Of a DNA stretch of 64,000 bases, positions 1-12,276 are shown one piece after another. Location: NCBI GenBank assembly GCA_016938875.1, contig JAFGTV010000008.1, positions 186,001 through 250,000 of the forward strand, given 5' to 3'. Within the stretch, counting starts at the first letter, position 1; every line of letters begins with the position of its first letter. Source of the DNA: Paracoccaceae bacterium. GTDB taxonomy: Bacteria > Pseudomonadota > Alphaproteobacteria > Rhodobacterales > Rhodobacteraceae. Below the pieces are notes generated by a model, which was not told the origin of the DNA, searched no databases, and worked only from the letters and a program-made list of their open reading frames with translations. The translations under genes were made by a program, and so were the position numbers.

Positions 1-416
1 AACAGGTAGAACAACACCATGTCCAGCGCGCAAAAGACGCCCAGCATCAGGGTTTCCATCACCAGAAAGGTGATCATGTATTCCTTGACCCGGGTGGTGA
101 CGTTCCAGCACGCGGCGATGGTGATCGGCATCAAAAAGGTGGTCAGCATCAGGAACAGAACCGAGATGCCATCGACCCCCATCTTGTATTTCAGGCCCAG
201 CAGCCAGGCGTGTTCCTCGACGAACTGAAAGCCGGGGTCAGAGGCCTCGAACCCGAAAAGCACGAAGAGCGAGATCAGGAACGTGGCCGAGGTCGCGATC
301 AGCGCCAGCCACTTGGCGTTCTTTTGCGCCGCCGCATCGTCGCCGCGCAAGAACACCCCCAGGATCAGCGCCGCAAACAGCGGCAGGAAGGTGATGATGG
401 AAAGCAGGTTATCCAT
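1..416 (-). CDS. nuoM: NADH-quinone oxidoreductase subunit M, N-terminal part (cut by window edge)
   Basis: The first 138 codons of NuoM, an antiporter-like proton-pumping membrane subunit of complex I. The start ATG shares one base with the nuoL stop (TAATG), so the two are probably translationally coupled. The translation starts [19 protein letters not shown] and shows hydrophobic helices typical of the family; the motif VDGISVLF sits near residue 80. Identification rests on this start, on position directly after nuoL and on the family's order L-M-N. The rest of the gene, and presumably nuoN, lie outside the window. Confidence 0.93.
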   Translation of the reverse strand, partial: MDNLLSIITFLPLFAALILGVFLRGDDAAAQKNAKWLALIATSATFLISLFVLFGFEASDPGFQFVEEHAWLLGLKYKMGVDGISVLFLMLTTFLMPITIAACWNVTTRVKEYMITFLVMETLMLGVFCALDMVLFYL

Positions 417-2518
417 TATTCGGCCCCCCCCGTCAGCGTCATCCAGGTGATCAGGACCGCGATCCCCAGCACCATCGCAAAGGCATAGTGGAACAGATAG
501 CCCGACTGCATCCGCCCCGCGACGCGGGTAAAGAACGGCACCAGCCCCATCGAGATCCCGTTTACCGCCCCGTCGATCACGTTGCCGTCCCCGCGTTTCC
601 ACAGGGCCAAGCCGATATTGCGCAGCGGCGTGACGATGATCGCCTCGTAAAGCTCGTCGAAATACCACTTGTTGAGGAAGAACAGATAAAGCGGCCGGAA
701 CGTCGTGGCCGTGCGGCCGGGCAGTTCAGGCGCCTGGACATAGAACAGATACGCGACGCCAAAGCCCAGCAGCATCGCCAGGAACGGCGCGGCCTTGACC
801 CATTGCGGGGCGTGGTGGGCGCTGTCCATCGCATGGTTGTCCGGCGCCATGTAAAGCGCGCCCTCGCCGGGCAACGCATGGGCTGCGGTCATCGCATGGG
901 CGACCTCGTCCCCGTGGCCCTCGACGCTCGGCGCAGCGTGCTCGGTGGTCGCCGCGCCATGGTCGGCCCCGGCCTCGGCCACCGCCTCGTGCACGGGGAT
1001 CCCGTAGAAGCGGTTGACCTCGTCATGATCGCCGAAGAAATCCGAATACCACAGCATCCCGGCAAACACCGCACCAACGCTGAGCGCGCCCAGCGGGATC
1101 AGCATCGTGTTGGGGCTTTCGTGGGCATGTTCATGGATGTGCTTGTCGCCGCGCGCCTGCCCGAAGAAGGTCATGAACATCAGCCGCCAGCTGTAGAAAC
1201 TGGTCATCGCCGCGGCACTGACCAGTGCCCAGAAGGCTAGCGTTTCCCCGCCGCCCCAGGCGCTTTCGATGATCGCGTCCTTGGACAGGAACCCGGCAAA
1301 GCCGATATGGGTCAACGGAATGCCCACCCCGGTGATCGCCAGCGTGCCGATCATCATCGCCCAGAAGGTATAGGGGATCTTGTGGCGCAGCCCGCCATAG
1401 GCGCGCAGATCCTGTTCGTGGTGCATCGCGTGGATCACCGACCCGGCGCCGAGAAACAGCAGCGCCTTGAAAAAGGCATGGGTCAGCAGATGGAACATCG
1501 CCGCCGAATAGACGCCCACGCCCGCGGCCACGAACATATAACCCAGCTGCGAACAGGTCGAATAGGCGATCACCCGCTTGATGTCGTTCTGCACCAGGCC
1601 CACCGTGGCGGCAAAGAACGCGGTGGACGCACCGACCACGACGATCATGGTCTGCGCGCTCGGCGCGAACTCGATGATCGGGGACATGCGGCAGATCAGG
1701 AACACGCCGGCGGTCACCATCGTGGCCGCATGGATCAGCGCCGACACAGGCGTCGGCCCCTCCATCGCGTCGGGCAGCCAGGTATGCAGGAACAGCTGCG
1801 CCGACTTTCCCATCGCCCCGATAAAGAGCAGCACACCCACCACGTTGGCCGCGCCCCAGGTTCCGTTGAGAAAGCTGAGCTCGGTCTCGCCGATGCGCGG
1901 GGCGGCGGCAAAGATGTCGTCAAAGCTGACACTGTCGACCAGGAAAAAGAGCGCGAAAATCCCCAGCAGGAACCCGAAATCCCCCACCCGGTTGACGATG
2001 AAGGCCTTGATCGCGGCCGCATTGGCCGAGGGTTTGCGGTAATAGAACCCGATCAACAGGTAGGACGCGACGCCCACCCCCTCCCAGCCGAAGAAGAGCT
2101 GGACGATGTTGTCGGCGGTCACCAGCGCCAGCATGGTGAAGGTGAAGAACGACAGATAGGCGAAAAAGCGCGGCTTATAGCTTTCGCCCTCGCGCCATTC
2201 GGGGTCGTTGTCCATGTAGCCAAAGCTGTAAAGATGCACAAAGGCCGACACCGTGGTGACCACGATCAGCATGATCGCCGTCAGCCGGTCCACCCGGATC
2301 GCCCAGTCGGCGGTGAACGTGCCGCTTTCGATCCAGCGGAAAATCTCGATCTGGCGGGTTTCCCCGTCAAAGCCCAGGAACACCGTCCAGGAAAACAGCA
2401 TCGACAGGAACACCAGCCCCGTGGTGGTCCACATCGCCGCCTTTTCGCCCAGCATGCGCCAGCCGAACCCGCACAGCACCGCGCCGATCAGGGGGGCAAA
2501 GAGAATGATCTTTTCCAT
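416..2518 (-). CDS. nuoL: NADH-quinone oxidoreductase subunit L
   Basis: A 700-residue polytopic membrane protein, the distal antiporter-like subunit of complex I that carries a proton channel and the long lateral helix. Hallmarks seen: the conserved core with [35 protein letters not shown] and the Lys/His-rich helices [16 protein letters not shown]. Between about residues 515 and 570 there is a His/Ala/Glu-rich loop (many HG, EH and HA pairs) before the C-terminal helices; such loops vary between species. It begins six bases after the nuoK stop and overlaps nuoM by one base, so it belongs to the same operon. Confidence 0.98.
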   Translation of the reverse strand: MEKIILFAPLIGAVLCGFGWRMLGEKAAMWTTTGLVFLSMLFSWTVFLGFDGETRQIEIFRWIESGTFTADWAIRVDRLTAIMLIVVTTVSAFVHLYSFGYMDNDPEWREGESYKPRFFAYLSFFTFTMLALVTADNIVQLFFGWEGVGVASYLLIGFYYRKPSANAAAIKAFIVNRVGDFGFLLGIFALFFLVDSVSFDDIFAAAPRIGETELSFLNGTWGAANVVGVLLFIGAMGKSAQLFLHTWLPDAMEGPTPVSALIHAATMVTAGVFLICRMSPIIEFAPSAQTMIVVVGASTAFFAATVGLVQNDIKRVIAYSTCSQLGYMFVAAGVGVYSAAMFHLLTHAFFKALLFLGAGSVIHAMHHEQDLRAYGGLRHKIPYTFWAMMIGTLAITGVGIPLTHIGFAGFLSKDAIIESAWGGGETLAFWALVSAAAMTSFYSWRLMFMTFFGQARGDKHIHEHAHESPNTMLIPLGALSVGAVFAGMLWYSDFFGDHDEVNRFYGIPVHEAVAEAGADHGAATTEHAAPSVEGHGDEVAHAMTAAHALPGEGALYMAPDNHAMDSAHHAPQWVKAAPFLAMLLGFGVAYLFYVQAPELPGRTATTFRPLYLFFLNKWYFDELYEAIIVTPLRNIGLALWKRGDGNVIDGAVNGISMGLVPFFTRVAGRMQSGYLFHYAFAMVLGIAVLITWMTLTGGAE

Positions 2519-2524
2519 GTCCCC

Positions 2525-2830
2525 TCAGCCTTTCATCACGTTGATGTCGTCCACCGCGATCGAGCCGCGGTTGCGGAAGAAGCACACCAGGATCGCCAGG
2601 CCAATGGCGGCCTCGGCGGCGGCGACGGTCAGCACGAACATGGTAAAGACCTGTCCGACCAGGTCCCCCAGATGGGCCGAAAAAGCCACCATGTTGATGT
2701 TGACGGCCAACAGCATCAGCTCGATCGACATCAGGATGACGATGACGTTCTTGCGGTTCACGAAGATCCCGAAGATCCCGATAACAAACAGCGCCGCAGC
2801 CACCGTCAGGTAATGTTCCAGTCCGATCAT
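2525..2830 (-). CDS. nuoK: NADH-quinone oxidoreductase subunit K
   Basis: A 101-residue, three-helix membrane subunit of complex I, exactly the usual length. The first residues [21 protein letters not shown] and the two conserved membrane glutamates (in [11 protein letters not shown] and [10 protein letters not shown]) are present; these form part of the proton-translocation axis. It lies 46 bases downstream of nuoJ and 6 bases before nuoL, in the standard J-K-L order. Confidence 0.98.
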   Translation of the reverse strand: MIGLEHYLTVAAALFVIGIFGIFVNRKNVIVILMSIELMLLAVNINMVAFSAHLGDLVGQVFTMFVLTVAAAEAAIGLAILVCFFRNRGSIAVDDINVMKG

Positions 2831-2876
2831 AGCGTCCCCCAGGGTGTCTTGCGCGATTGTCCTGTCTCGTCCGGGG

Positions 2877-3491
2877 TCATAGACCCTGCCCCGGTTTCAC
2901 GTCTTTCAGTTCCATGGCCTTGGCCGGGTCGCGATACATCTGCGCCAGCACGTTCTGACGCTTGATGTTGGGCCGGTGGCGCACGGTCAGCACGATCGCC
3001 CCGATCATCGCCACCAGCAGGATCAGACCCGCCACCTGGAAAAGATGGATGTAATCGTCATAGATGATCTGCCCCAGCGCATAGGTATTGTGGATCTGTG
3101 CGGGATCGGGCGTGGGCGCGCCGCGCAGGGCGGCGGCGCCATCGGCGCTTTGCCACACGCCGAACATCATCACCAGCTGGGCCAGGAACACCACGCCGAT
3201 CAGGATCGACAGCGGCAGGTAATGCACCATCTGCGCCTTGAGCTCGGCGAAATCCACGTCCAGCATCATCACCACGAACAGGAACAGCACCGCCACCGCG
3301 CCCACATAGACGATCACCAGCAGCATCGCGACGAACTCTGCCCCCAGCAGCACGAACAGGCCGGCCGAGGACAGGAACGCCAGGATCAGCCACAGCACCG
3401 AATGGACCGGGTTGCGCGCCAGCACGACGAAAAGACCCGCCGCCACCGTCACCACGGCAAAGCAGTAGAATGCGTAATCGGCAACACTCAT
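2877..3491 (-). CDS. nuoJ: NADH-quinone oxidoreductase subunit J
   Basis: A 204-residue membrane subunit of complex I (equivalent of mitochondrial ND6). I chose the start at 3491 ([14 protein letters not shown]) because it overlaps the previous gene's stop in an ATGA arrangement and matches family length; the frame is open farther upstream but that part is not NuoJ-like. The conserved motif of the third helix, [20 protein letters not shown], is clear. The C-terminus ends DVKPGQGL. Confidence 0.97.
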   Translation of the reverse strand: MSVADYAFYCFAVVTVAAGLFVVLARNPVHSVLWLILAFLSSAGLFVLLGAEFVAMLLVIVYVGAVAVLFLFVVMMLDVDFAELKAQMVHYLPLSILIGVVFLAQLVMMFGVWQSADGAAALRGAPTPDPAQIHNTYALGQIIYDDYIHLFQVAGLILLVAMIGAIVLTVRHRPNIKRQNVLAQMYRDPAKAMELKDVKPGQGL

Positions 3492-3901
3492 GCGCTGTCC
3501 TCCTCGCCGGATTTTTCGTCGAACACCGTCTGCGCCAGTTCCAGCGCCCGGGTCATCGCGGGGATGCCGCCCAGCATGGCCATCTGATAGATCACCTCGG
3601 CCACCTCGCGTTCGCTGGCGCCGGCCTCGATGGCGTGGCGCACGGTGATCTTGAACTGGGCATCGGCCTGCGCGCCCAGCACCGTCAGCCCGCCGATCAC
3701 CACCAGCAGGCGCGTCTTGCTGTCCAGCCCCTCGGGGTTGAAGGTGTTGCCCCACATCATGTCCATGAAATCCTTGGGCATGGTCGGCATCAGCTTGTCA
3801 AAGCCATGCACCTGAAAGCTTTCCAGCGCGGGGTTGAAGGCGCGGGCCATCTTGTGGCTCTGCTCCAGCATCTGTTCGAAGATCTTTGCAAAATCGCTCA
3901 T
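3488..3901 (-). CDS. carboxymuconolactone decarboxylase-like protein inside the nuo operon
   Basis: A 137-residue helical protein of the CMD/AhpD-like fold: the central part ([20 protein letters not shown], then [18 protein letters not shown]) matches the family core. It has no cysteine at all, so it lacks the CxxC peroxidase centre of AhpD and is more like the metabolic decarboxylase-type members; its substrate is unknown. It overlaps nuoI upstream and nuoJ downstream by four bases each (ATGA), so it is translated as an integral part of the complex I operon. Whether it acts on complex I, on quinone chemistry or merely rides along is not visible from sequence. Confidence 0.85.
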   Translation of the reverse strand: MSDFAKIFEQMLEQSHKMARAFNPALESFQVHGFDKLMPTMPKDFMDMMWGNTFNPEGLDSKTRLLVVIGGLTVLGAQADAQFKITVRHAIEAGASEREVAEVIYQMAMLGGIPAMTRALELAQTVFDEKSGEEDSA

Positions 3902-4392
3902 CGGTAGGGCGCATCCAATTCGAGGTTACGGGCGATTTCGGCCTCCCAGCGGTCGCCGTTTTCCAGCAGCTTGGCCTTGTCGTAGAACAGCTCTTCGCGG
4001 GTCTCGGTGGCGAACTCGAAATTCGGGCCCTCGACGATGGCATCCACCGGACAGGCCTCCTGGCAGAAGCCGCAATAGATGCATTTCGTCATGTCGATGT
4101 CATAGCGCGTGGTCCGCCTGCTGCCGTCCTCGCGCGGTTCGGCGTCGATGGTGATGGCCTGGGCCGGGCAGATCGCCTCGCACAGCTTGCACGCGATACA
4201 CCGCTCCTCGCCGCTGGGATAGCGGCGCAGGGCGTGTTCGCCGCGAAACCGCGGGCTGAGCGGCCCCTTTTCATGGGGGTAGTTCAGCGTCGCCTTGGGG
4301 GCCAGGAAGTATTTCATCCCCAGCTTGAACCCCACCAGAAAATCCATCAGCAAAAAGTACTTACCGGCGCGTTTCCAGTCCATCGTGGTCAT
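3898..4392 (-). CDS. nuoI: NADH-quinone oxidoreductase subunit I (two 4Fe-4S clusters)
   Basis: A 164-residue ferredoxin-like subunit that holds clusters N6a and N6b in the hydrophilic arm of complex I. Two complete CxxCxxCxxxCP motifs are present: [12 protein letters not shown] at residues 65-76 and [12 protein letters not shown] at 104-115. The N-terminal amphipathic stretch anchors it at the membrane. It starts three bases after the nuoH stop and overlaps the CMD-like gene by four bases. Confidence 0.98.
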   Translation of the reverse strand: MTTMDWKRAGKYFLLMDFLVGFKLGMKYFLAPKATLNYPHEKGPLSPRFRGEHALRRYPSGEERCIACKLCEAICPAQAITIDAEPREDGSRRTTRYDIDMTKCIYCGFCQEACPVDAIVEGPNFEFATETREELFYDKAKLLENGDRWEAEIARNLELDAPYR

Positions 4393-4395
4393 TCG

Positions 4396-5433
4396 TCAGC
4401 CCCCCACGGCCCAGCGGGCATAGGCCCCGCCGAACGCTCCGAATTGCGCAAAGAAGGCCACCACCACGACCCAGATCAGCGACATCGGCAGGAACACTTT
4501 CCAGCCCAGCCGCATCAGCTGGTCATAGCGGTAGCGCGGCACGATGGCCTTGACCATCGAGAACAAGAAGAAGAAGACGCCCATCTTGGCCACCATCCAG
4601 ATCGCCCCGTCGGGCAGGCCCGGAATGGGCGACAGCCAGCCGCCAAAGAACAGCAGGCTGATCAGCGCGCACATCAGGAAGATGGCGATATATTCGCCCG
4701 CCATGAACAAAAGGAACGGGGTCGAGGAATATTCGACCTGATACCCCGCCACCAGTTCCGACTCTGCCTCGGGCAGATCGAAGGGCGGGCGGTTGGTTTC
4801 CGCCAGCGCCGAGATGAAGAACAAGAACACCATCGGGAAATGCGGCAGCCAATACCAGGAAAACAGGCCGAACCGGCCGTCCTGCGCGGCGACGATATCG
4901 CCGAAATTCAGGCTGCCGGTGGACAGGATCACCCCGATGATGATCAGCCCGATCGACACCTCATACGAAATCATCTGCGCGGCAGAGCGCAGCGAACCCA
5001 GGAACGCGTATTTCGAGTTCGACGCCCAGCCGCCCATGATCACGCCGTAGACCTCAAGCGACGAAATCGCCATGACATACAGGATCGCCACGTTCAGATC
5101 GGTCAGCACCAGACGGTCGGAAAACGGGATCACCGCCCAGGACGCCATCGCCATCACAAAGGCGATCATCGGCGCCAGCAGGAACACCGGCTTGTCGCTG
5201 CCGGCGGGGATCACGACCTCTTTGACCACGTATTTCAGCGCGTCGGCCACGGTTTGCAGCAGGCCAAAGGCGCCCACCACGTTGGGCCCCTTGCGCATCT
5301 GCACCGCGGCCCAGATCTTGCGGTCGCCATAGACCAGGAACAGCAGCGAGATCATCACAAAGGCGATGACCATCAGCCCCTGCGCCGCGATCGAAAGCGC
5401 CGTTCCAAGTCCGGTGTTCAGAAAATCAGCCAT
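4396..5433 (-). CDS. nuoH: NADH-quinone oxidoreductase subunit H
   Basis: A 345-residue membrane subunit that connects the hydrophilic arm to the membrane arm and helps form the quinone pocket. Recognisable elements are the start of the conserved loop [16 protein letters not shown], the segment [20 protein letters not shown] containing the acidic quinone-channel residues, and multiple hydrophobic helices. It starts 15 bases after the stop of the lipoprotein gene and is followed at three bases by nuoI. Confidence 0.98.
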   Translation of the reverse strand: MADFLNTGLGTALSIAAQGLMVIAFVMISLLFLVYGDRKIWAAVQMRKGPNVVGAFGLLQTVADALKYVVKEVVIPAGSDKPVFLLAPMIAFVMAMASWAVIPFSDRLVLTDLNVAILYVMAISSLEVYGVIMGGWASNSKYAFLGSLRSAAQMISYEVSIGLIIIGVILSTGSLNFGDIVAAQDGRFGLFSWYWLPHFPMVFLFFISALAETNRPPFDLPEAESELVAGYQVEYSSTPFLLFMAGEYIAIFLMCALISLLFFGGWLSPIPGLPDGAIWMVAKMGVFFFLFSMVKAIVPRYRYDQLMRLGWKVFLPMSLIWVVVVAFFAQFGAFGGAYARWAVGG

Positions 5434-5448
5434 GTCGCCCCATATCCA

Positions 5449-5871
5449 TCAAACCGTCGGTATCCCCTGCCCGGCGCAGCTTTCCACGACAACCTCGGCG
5501 TCGATCGTCTGCACCCCGCGCGGCAAGGCGGGTGAAATCGTGTAAACCGCATCCGCCTGCCAGACGCCACCCTGCCCCTTGGACAGTTGTGTGCGCACGT
5601 GGCGGGCAAAGCCATAGCCCCGGATCAGCGCATATTGCGCCGCCGCACAGCGGGCATAATCCTCTAGCGCCGCTTGGCCGTTCGGGTCGCGCATCCGCAC
5701 CAGGAAACGCACCAGGTCATCCTGCAAAAGCTGCGTCTCGACCCCCAGGTAGGCCCCGGGCGCGGGCGTGTCCGCGCGCGCCGCGACATCCGTGCCGGGC
5801 GCACAGCCCGCCGCCACGCAGGCCACCAGCCCCAGCGCGGTCAGCGTGATATGGCGTGCCCTGACCCGCAT
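5449..5871 (-). CDS. small lipoprotein between nuoG and nuoH
   Basis: A 140-residue protein with a bacterial lipoprotein signal: basic start MRVRARH, hydrophobic core, and lipobox VAAGC with the lipidated Cys at about residue 23. The mature part has several Cys (one in RCAAAQYALIRGYGFARH, one near the C-terminus in VVESCAGQG). I do not recognise an enzymatic motif. It lies three bases after the nuoG stop and 15 bases before nuoH, so it is co-transcribed with complex I. Lipidation and a periplasmic location are inferred from the signal only. Confidence 0.8.
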   Translation of the reverse strand: MRVRARHITLTALGLVACVAAGCAPGTDVAARADTPAPGAYLGVETQLLQDDLVRFLVRMRDPNGQAALEDYARCAAAQYALIRGYGFARHVRTQLSKGQGGVWQADAVYTISPALPRGVQTIDAEVVVESCAGQGIPTV

Positions 5872-5874
5872 CGG

Positions 5875-7884
<2,010 letters not shown>

Positions 7885-8175
7885 GCCTCTGCCTTGTCGT
7901 CTGTTGTCCGGTCCCGCCTCAGCGCGAAACCCGGAATGCCCCGGTCGCCCGATCGCGCCCCCGCCCGGTGCGGGCGGTGCCAGTCGGACAAGCCCGCCCA
8001 CCGGGCCGGGCCGTATTTCCCACCGCCCGCGCATCGCGGCGCAGACGGCGGGTGATCTGCGGTGTCCCCGACCGCCCGCCTGACAGGCGGCGCGGGACCA
8101 TTCCCGTTTCCGCGCACCCCGCGGGGGCCGGTGCCAGCGCCTGCGGCTGGCCGGTGATGCCCCCGATGCGCATCC

Positions 8176-8586
8176 TCAATCCGCCCTCAGCAGAACGCCG
8201 ATCGCGGTCTTGCCTTCGATCTCGGCCAGGCCGACGGGGCAATAGCTTTGCCCATCGTCCAGCACGACCCCATGCGCCACCAGCCAGGCGCGGGCGGCGT
8301 CCTTGACCCGGGCTTTTTCGGCCTTGTCGGTGACAAAGGCCTCGATCTCGTCATCGGAATAGCCCGCGTCGGTCGCCATCTGCTTGAGCGTGCGCATGTA
8401 GCCAAAGGCCCGCAACAGCCGTGCGTCGATGGACTTGCAGTTGTGGCGGATCATGTCGGCGATGGTGATCGCCGTCAGACCCTGGTTGATCTCGACCTGC
8501 TCTGACAGCGGCGGCAGGGCCTGGGCGGCGGATGTCACCCCGGCACTCAGCACCGTGGCAAGGACTGTGGACAGCATCAGGCGCAT
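8176..8586 (-). CDS. DUF5333-like secreted protein between nuoF and nuoG
   Basis: A 136-residue protein with a signal peptide (MRLMLSTVLATVLSAGVTSAAQA, cleavage after about residue 23). The mature domain has two cysteines, in RHNCKSIDARLLRAFGYM and in GQSYCPVGLAEIEGKTAIG, which could form a disulfide. I recall the family as DUF5333, restricted to Rhodobacterales; that name is from memory. Start 8586 is chosen because the signal peptide begins there; the frame is open upstream only by chance. Flanked by non-coding gaps of 131 and 291 bases but in the nuo orientation. Function unknown. Confidence 0.8.
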   Translation of the reverse strand: MRLMLSTVLATVLSAGVTSAAQALPPLSEQVEINQGLTAITIADMIRHNCKSIDARLLRAFGYMRTLKQMATDAGYSDDEIEAFVTDKAEKARVKDAARAWLVAHGVVLDDGQSYCPVGLAEIEGKTAIGVLLRAD

Positions 8587-8717
8587 GGTGGGCACTCCTC
8601 TGGTTCGGATCGCGGGGATTGCGGACATACCGCCCCCTTCTCCGCCCGAGATGGGGCCTGCTCCGGCTGCTATGCAATAACAGCCGCGGCCCGGGGCCGA
8701 TATGCGCATGGGTTTGC

Positions 8718-10013
8718 TCACTCGGCGGCCACGGCGCTGAGCTTGCCGGCCTTGGTGGCCTTGATGCGATCCTCGATCTCGTCGCGGAAATGCCGGATCA
8801 GGCCCTGGATCGGCCAGGCCGCCGCATCGCCCAGCGCACAGATCGTGTGACCCTCGACCTGTTTCGACACGTCGAACAGCATGTCGATCTCTTCGATCTC
8901 GGCCTCGCCGCGCACCAGGCGGTCCATCACCCGCATCATCCAGCCTGTGCCCTCGCGACACGGCGTGCACTGGCCGCAGCTTTCGTGCTTGTAGAACTTG
9001 GCCAGCCGCCAGATCGCCTTGATGACATCGGTGGACTGGTCCATCACGATCACCGCCGCGGTGCCCAGCCCCGACTGCTGTTCGCGCAGCCAGTCGAAAT
9101 CCATGATCGCCTCGTCGCAGAGGCTGGCGGGCAACATCGGCACGGACGAGCCGCCGGGGATCACCGCCTTGAGGTTGTCCCAGCCGCCGCGCACGCCGCC
9201 GCAATGACGCTCCAACAACTCGCGCAGGCCAATCGACATGCTTTCCTCGACCACGCAGGGGGTGTTCACATGGCCCGAGATCGCAAACAGCTTGGTGCCC
9301 GCGTTGTTGGGCCGCCCGAAACTGGCGAACCAGTCGCCGCCCCGGCGCAGGATGGTGGGCACGACGGCAATGGATTCGACGTTGTTCACGGTGGTCGGGC
9401 AGCCATAAAGCCCCGCCCCGGCGGGGAACGGCGGCTTCATCCGGGGCATGCCCTTCTTGCCCTCCAGGCTTTCCAGCAGGGCGGTTTCCTCGCCGCAGAT
9501 ATAGGCGCCCGCGCCGTGGTGCAAAAACACGTCGAAATCCCAGCCCGACCCGGCGGCGTTGGGGCCCAGCAGGCCCGCGTCATAGGCCTCGTCGATGGCC
9601 CCCTGAAGCGCCTCGCGCTCGCGGATATATTCGCCGCGGATGTAGATGTAGCAAACATGCGCCTGCATTGCGAAGGAGGCGATCAGGCATCCCTCGATCA
9701 GGGTATGCGGATCATGGCGCATGATCTCGCGGTCCTTGCAGGTGCCGGGTTCGGATTCGTCGGCATTGACCACCAGATAGTGCGGCCTCCCGTCGCTTTC
9801 CTTCGGCATGAAAGACCACTTAAGACCCGTGGGGAACCCTGCGCCGCCCCGGCCCCGCAGACCGGATTTCTTCATCTCGTCGATGATCCAGTCGCGTCCG
9901 TTGGCGATGATCTTGGCCGTGCCGTCCCAGTGTCCACGGGCGCGCGCGGCCGAAAGCGTGCGGTCGCCCATCCCGTAGAGATTGGTAAAGATGCGGTCCT
10001 GATCGGTCAGCAT
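8718..10013 (-). CDS. nuoF: NADH-quinone oxidoreductase subunit F (NADH- and FMN-binding)
   Basis: A 431-residue subunit that binds NADH, FMN and 4Fe-4S cluster N3, the electron entry point of complex I. The glycine-rich nucleotide motif [19 protein letters not shown] and [15 protein letters not shown] are present, as are the cluster ligands [12 protein letters not shown] and HTICALGD. I chose start 10013 ([14 protein letters not shown]) by family length; upstream in-frame codons extend to 10082 but are not conserved in type. Confidence 0.98.
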   Translation of the reverse strand: MLTDQDRIFTNLYGMGDRTLSAARARGHWDGTAKIIANGRDWIIDEMKKSGLRGRGGAGFPTGLKWSFMPKESDGRPHYLVVNADESEPGTCKDREIMRHDPHTLIEGCLIASFAMQAHVCYIYIRGEYIREREALQGAIDEAYDAGLLGPNAAGSGWDFDVFLHHGAGAYICGEETALLESLEGKKGMPRMKPPFPAGAGLYGCPTTVNNVESIAVVPTILRRGGDWFASFGRPNNAGTKLFAISGHVNTPCVVEESMSIGLRELLERHCGGVRGGWDNLKAVIPGGSSVPMLPASLCDEAIMDFDWLREQQSGLGTAAVIVMDQSTDVIKAIWRLAKFYKHESCGQCTPCREGTGWMMRVMDRLVRGEAEIEEIDMLFDVSKQVEGHTICALGDAAAWPIQGLIRHFRDEIEDRIKATKAGKLSAVAAE

Positions 10014-10246
10014 GGAGTATCCCCGGTTGTCCCGACGAAAGCGCCGGGTGTTGGTATGTCTGGGCCAGGCCCCGGCCAGCACGGCCAGGGCAAGACCAAA
10101 GGCAAGGTGGGTGGGCCCCGGTCGGCGGCCCGCCAGACGACCGGGGGGTGATCCGGGCCCTCATGGCGGCGGCCCCGAACACGGCGAATGCCGTGCCTGC
10201 CGCGCCATGCGCCCGTGATGATCGCCCCCTCGGCCGTCAGGCCACC

Positions 10247-10957
10247 TTAGTAAACGTCGCCCTCGTCCACCTTTTTCGAGAACTCGGTCTCGCCACCGGC
10301 GGCCAGGGTCTTGGCCTGGGAAACCCAGTCCTCGCGGCTGACGCGGCCCTTGAACCCCTCGAGGTTTTCATCGACCCATGCCACCTCGGCCGGGGTCCAT
10401 GCAGCGATCTGGTCAAAATGGTAAAAGCCCAGGCTGTTGCACAGCTTTTCCAGCTTGGGCCCGACGCCCTTGATCTTCTTGAGATCGTCGGCACCACCGG
10501 CACGCGCCGCGGACAGCGCGACGGGACGCTTGCCCACTGCCGCGGCAGCGGGGGCCGGCGCGGGTTTCGGCGCGGGGGCCGCGGCGGGTTTCGGCGCAGG
10601 CTTGGGCGCTGCGGCCTTGGGGGCGGATTTCGGCACGGTCGGCACCACCTTGGGGCCGACAGGCTTGGGCCGGTCCGGGATCACGATGGCATCATTGGCG
10701 GCCTTGTAGGGCGCGCGGGCCGCTGCGATGGCACGCTCGTTGGCGCGCGCGGCGGCCAGTTCGGCATCGGTCCGGCAGAAGGTCATGGTCATCAGCCAGC
10801 CGACCACCACGAAGGTGCCGACACCCCCGATGAAGGCGCCCAGTGACCAAAGCCCGATGGCCTGCGCGATCACCGCGACGGTCAGGCCCATCACCGCAGC
10901 CAGTGGCCACGACAGGAACGCGCATTTGATCTTTGCTTGATTGCGAGAAATGTTCAT
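10247..10957 (-). CDS. membrane-anchored helix-hairpin-helix protein between nuoE and nuoF
   Basis: A 236-residue protein in three parts: two hydrophobic segments at about residues 13-57; a long Ala/Pro/Lys-rich linker at about 105-145; and a C-terminal domain with DDLKKIKGVGPKLEKLCNSL, a helix-hairpin-helix motif, followed by GREDWVSQAK-like helices. Similar C-terminal domains are often annotated as 5'-nuclease-like because of the HhH, but no nuclease active site is visible. It is a nuo-operon rider known from this group; a role in complex I assembly is only a guess. It begins 48 bases after the nuoE stop. Confidence 0.8.
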   Translation of the reverse strand: MNISRNQAKIKCAFLSWPLAAVMGLTVAVIAQAIGLWSLGAFIGGVGTFVVVGWLMTMTFCRTDAELAAARANERAIAAARAPYKAANDAIVIPDRPKPVGPKVVPTVPKSAPKAAAPKPAPKPAAAPAPKPAPAPAAAAVGKRPVALSAARAGGADDLKKIKGVGPKLEKLCNSLGFYHFDQIAAWTPAEVAWVDENLEGFKGRVSREDWVSQAKTLAAGGETEFSKKVDEGDVY

Positions 10958-11006
10958 TTGTTCTCTCCGCTACGACGGTTATTCGTCCAAGACTATTTGT
11001 AACGCC

Positions 11007-11765
11007 TCAGCCGCCGTCTGTCTTGACCTCTTCCGCCGCAGCCCCCTGGGGGCGCCAAGGCGTCAAAATCGGCACTTCGGTGCCGTCGATCCGCTTGACC
11101 GTATCGCCCAGCGTCACCGCCAGATCGACCGAGGCATTATGCGCCATGCGGTCGCCGGCGTGGTCTGTCAGGCTGGTCGCCCCCCCCAGGGGTTCCGAGG
11201 CGAAACGGCCGTTCTGCGGCCCCGGCGCAGGCACCCTGCCCGCCGCCAGTTCATCCAGGATCCCGGCCAGCCGCTCGGCGGTCAGATCCTCGTAGTAATC
11301 CTTGCCGATCTGCGCCATCGGCGCGTTCGAGCACGCGCCCAGGCATTCCACCTCTTCCCAGCTGAACCGGCCATCGGCCGACAGGGTATGGGGTTTGTCG
11401 GCGATCTTTTCGCGGCAGACCCCGATCAGGTCTTCGGCCCCGCAGATCAGGCACGAGGTGGTGCCGCAAATCTGCACATGGGCCACAGACCCGACCGGGG
11501 CCAGCTGGAACATGAAATAGAACGTCGCCACCTCGAGCGCCCGGATGTGGGCCAGGCCCAGCATGTCTGCGACATGCTCGATCGCGGGCCGCGTCAGCCA
11601 GCCTTCCTGTTCCTGGGCGCGCCACAGCAGCGGAATGATCGCGCTGGCCTGGCGGCCGGCGGGATATTTGCTGATCTGCGCATCCGCCCAGGCCCGGTTC
11701 GCGGGCGTAAAGGCAAAGCTGTCAGGTTGCTCGGGGTGAAGACGTCTCAGCATCAGTTGGCACAC
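11007..11765 (-). CDS. nuoE: NADH-quinone oxidoreductase subunit E
   Basis: A 252-residue thioredoxin-fold [2Fe-2S] subunit (cluster N1a) of the NADH dehydrogenase module. Cluster ligands are seen in [16 protein letters not shown] and [15 protein letters not shown]. It is longer than enterobacterial NuoE because of a C-terminal extension after about residue 170 that is rich in Pro, Ala and charged residues, as in other alphaproteobacteria. Its start overlaps the end of the preceding small gene by 13 bases. Confidence 0.97.
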   Translation of the reverse strand: MCQLMLRRLHPEQPDSFAFTPANRAWADAQISKYPAGRQASAIIPLLWRAQEQEGWLTRPAIEHVADMLGLAHIRALEVATFYFMFQLAPVGSVAHVQICGTTSCLICGAEDLIGVCREKIADKPHTLSADGRFSWEEVECLGACSNAPMAQIGKDYYEDLTAERLAGILDELAAGRVPAPGPQNGRFASEPLGGATSLTDHAGDRMAHNASVDLAVTLGDTVKRIDGTEVPILTPWRPQGAAAEEVKTDGG

Positions 11766-12043
11766 TCTCCAGAGGTCAGCTGAATGCCACCGTCCTCGTC
11801 GACATCGGCGATCTCGCCCATGCCGCGCAGTTCGGTCACGATCGCTTCCAGCTTGGCTTCGTCAAAGCCCGTGGCGGACTCGACCGCGGCGGCGGTGGCT
11901 TCGCTGTTGACCATGCAGCCCGCGGCGGTAACCGCGCTGCGGAAGGCATCCAGGTCGGCGGTGCTGACCGTGTCGGCCAGCGCCACGCCAGGCGTCATGA
12001 CGGCGCAAAGCGTCAGGGTTTTCAAAACGTTAAGCGTTTTCAT
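11753..12043 (-). CDS. small secreted protein between nuoD and nuoE
   Basis: A 96-residue protein with a signal peptide ([23 protein letters not shown], cleaved at about residue 23) and a small acidic mature domain containing two Cys ([11 protein letters not shown] and SGECAN). I chose start 12043 because the signal peptide begins here; the longer frame to 12280 is Arg/Pro-rich and not protein-like. Its 3' end overlaps nuoE by 13 bases, so the two are translationally linked. No enzymatic motif is recognised. Confidence 0.78.
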   Translation of the reverse strand: MKTLNVLKTLTLCAVMTPGVALADTVSTADLDAFRSAVTAAGCMVNSEATAAAVESATGFDEAKLEAIVTELRGMGEIADVDEDGGIQLTSGECAN

Positions 12044-12276
12044 AGGTTTCGCTCCTTGGGTTAAGGGCGCGCGGCTGCGCACCCGTGTGACAGGGCCCGC
12101 GCCACCCGGCACGGACCGATCGGAGGGCGACGGCATGCCGCCCACCGGGTTCACAACAGCCCCCATACGACACCGGGGCAGTCGCCCCGATGCGCCCTGA
12201 CCGTGCCCCGCGCAATGCGCAGCCCGGTCAATTCTTCCGGCCCGGCGCGGGTCCGGCATGATTGCCATCGCGCGCC

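Noticed and set aside
1307-2965. 552-codon plus-strand open frame antisense to nuoL/nuoK
   Set aside because: His/Arg/Gln-rich, low-complexity translation typical of the complement of GC-rich membrane genes; no family and no ribosome site.
3488-3901. Calling the CMD-like gene an AhpD alkylhydroperoxidase
   Set aside because: It has no cysteine, so the CxxC centre is absent.
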